A program made the translations under genes and the position numbers. This document shows positions 6,201 to 6,206 of a DNA stretch of 6,206 nt, piece by piece. The notes below the pieces were generated by a model. That model was not told the DNA's origin. It searched no databases and worked only from the letters and a program-made list of their open reading frames with translations. Numbering within the stretch: position 1 is the stretch's first letter; every line of letters begins with the position of its first letter. This DNA comes from Elusimicrobiota bacterium (GTDB lineage: Bacteria; CG03; SLGR01; PWQF01): NCBI GenBank assembly GCA_003558145.1, contig PWMP01000058.1, positions 1-6,206 of the forward strand. Direction: 5' to 3'.

Positions 6201-6206
6201 ACAAGA

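Overview
The window is ordinary bacterial chromosome of moderate GC content, densely coded, with standard stop codons, Shine-Dalgarno-type ribosome sites and sigma70-like promoter elements. It holds most of a de novo pyrimidine synthesis operon, plus an unlinked pair of genes on the other strand that supplies the last step, CTP synthesis. The dihydroorotate dehydrogenase is the two-subunit class 1B type (PyrD + PyrK), which is known to use NAD+ and is common in anaerobes and Gram-positives. That suggests an anaerobic or deep-branching bacterium. I cannot name the phylum from the sequence; a lineage such as Elusimicrobiota or Omnitrophota would be only a guess.

Left part, + strand (1-3580): the 3' two-thirds of pyrC, then pyrK, pyrD, pyrF and pyrE. 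Every junction overlaps (20, 11, 8 and 14 nt), so this is a tightly coupled polycistron. It takes carbamoyl-aspartate through dihydroorotate, orotate and OMP to UMP. The start of the operon (the rest of pyrC and probably pyrB) lies left of the window. All five proteins keep their main catalytic motifs. PyrC has two slightly unusual residues in otherwise conserved motifs.

Middle (3581-3640): a 60-nt convergent gap between the stops of pyrE and pyrG, with only a weak AT-rich inverted repeat as a possible bidirectional terminator.

Right part, - strand (6044 down to 3641): a 269-residue protein read as a degenerate receiver-like domain followed by a PilZ-like domain, then pyrG (CTP synthase). 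The two overlap by 32 nt and probably form one transcript from a good sigma70-type promoter at 6083-6111. That promoter is framed by a perfect 8-bp inverted repeat that could be an operator. A second, divergent promoter-like element and a G-rich ribosome-site-like stretch at the right edge suggest another gene starting just beyond 6206.

Together the genes make UMP and then CTP (UMP kinases are not in the window). The most interesting point is the predicted cotranscription of a signalling-type PilZ-like protein with CTP synthase. No mobile element, CRISPR array, tRNA or rRNA was seen.
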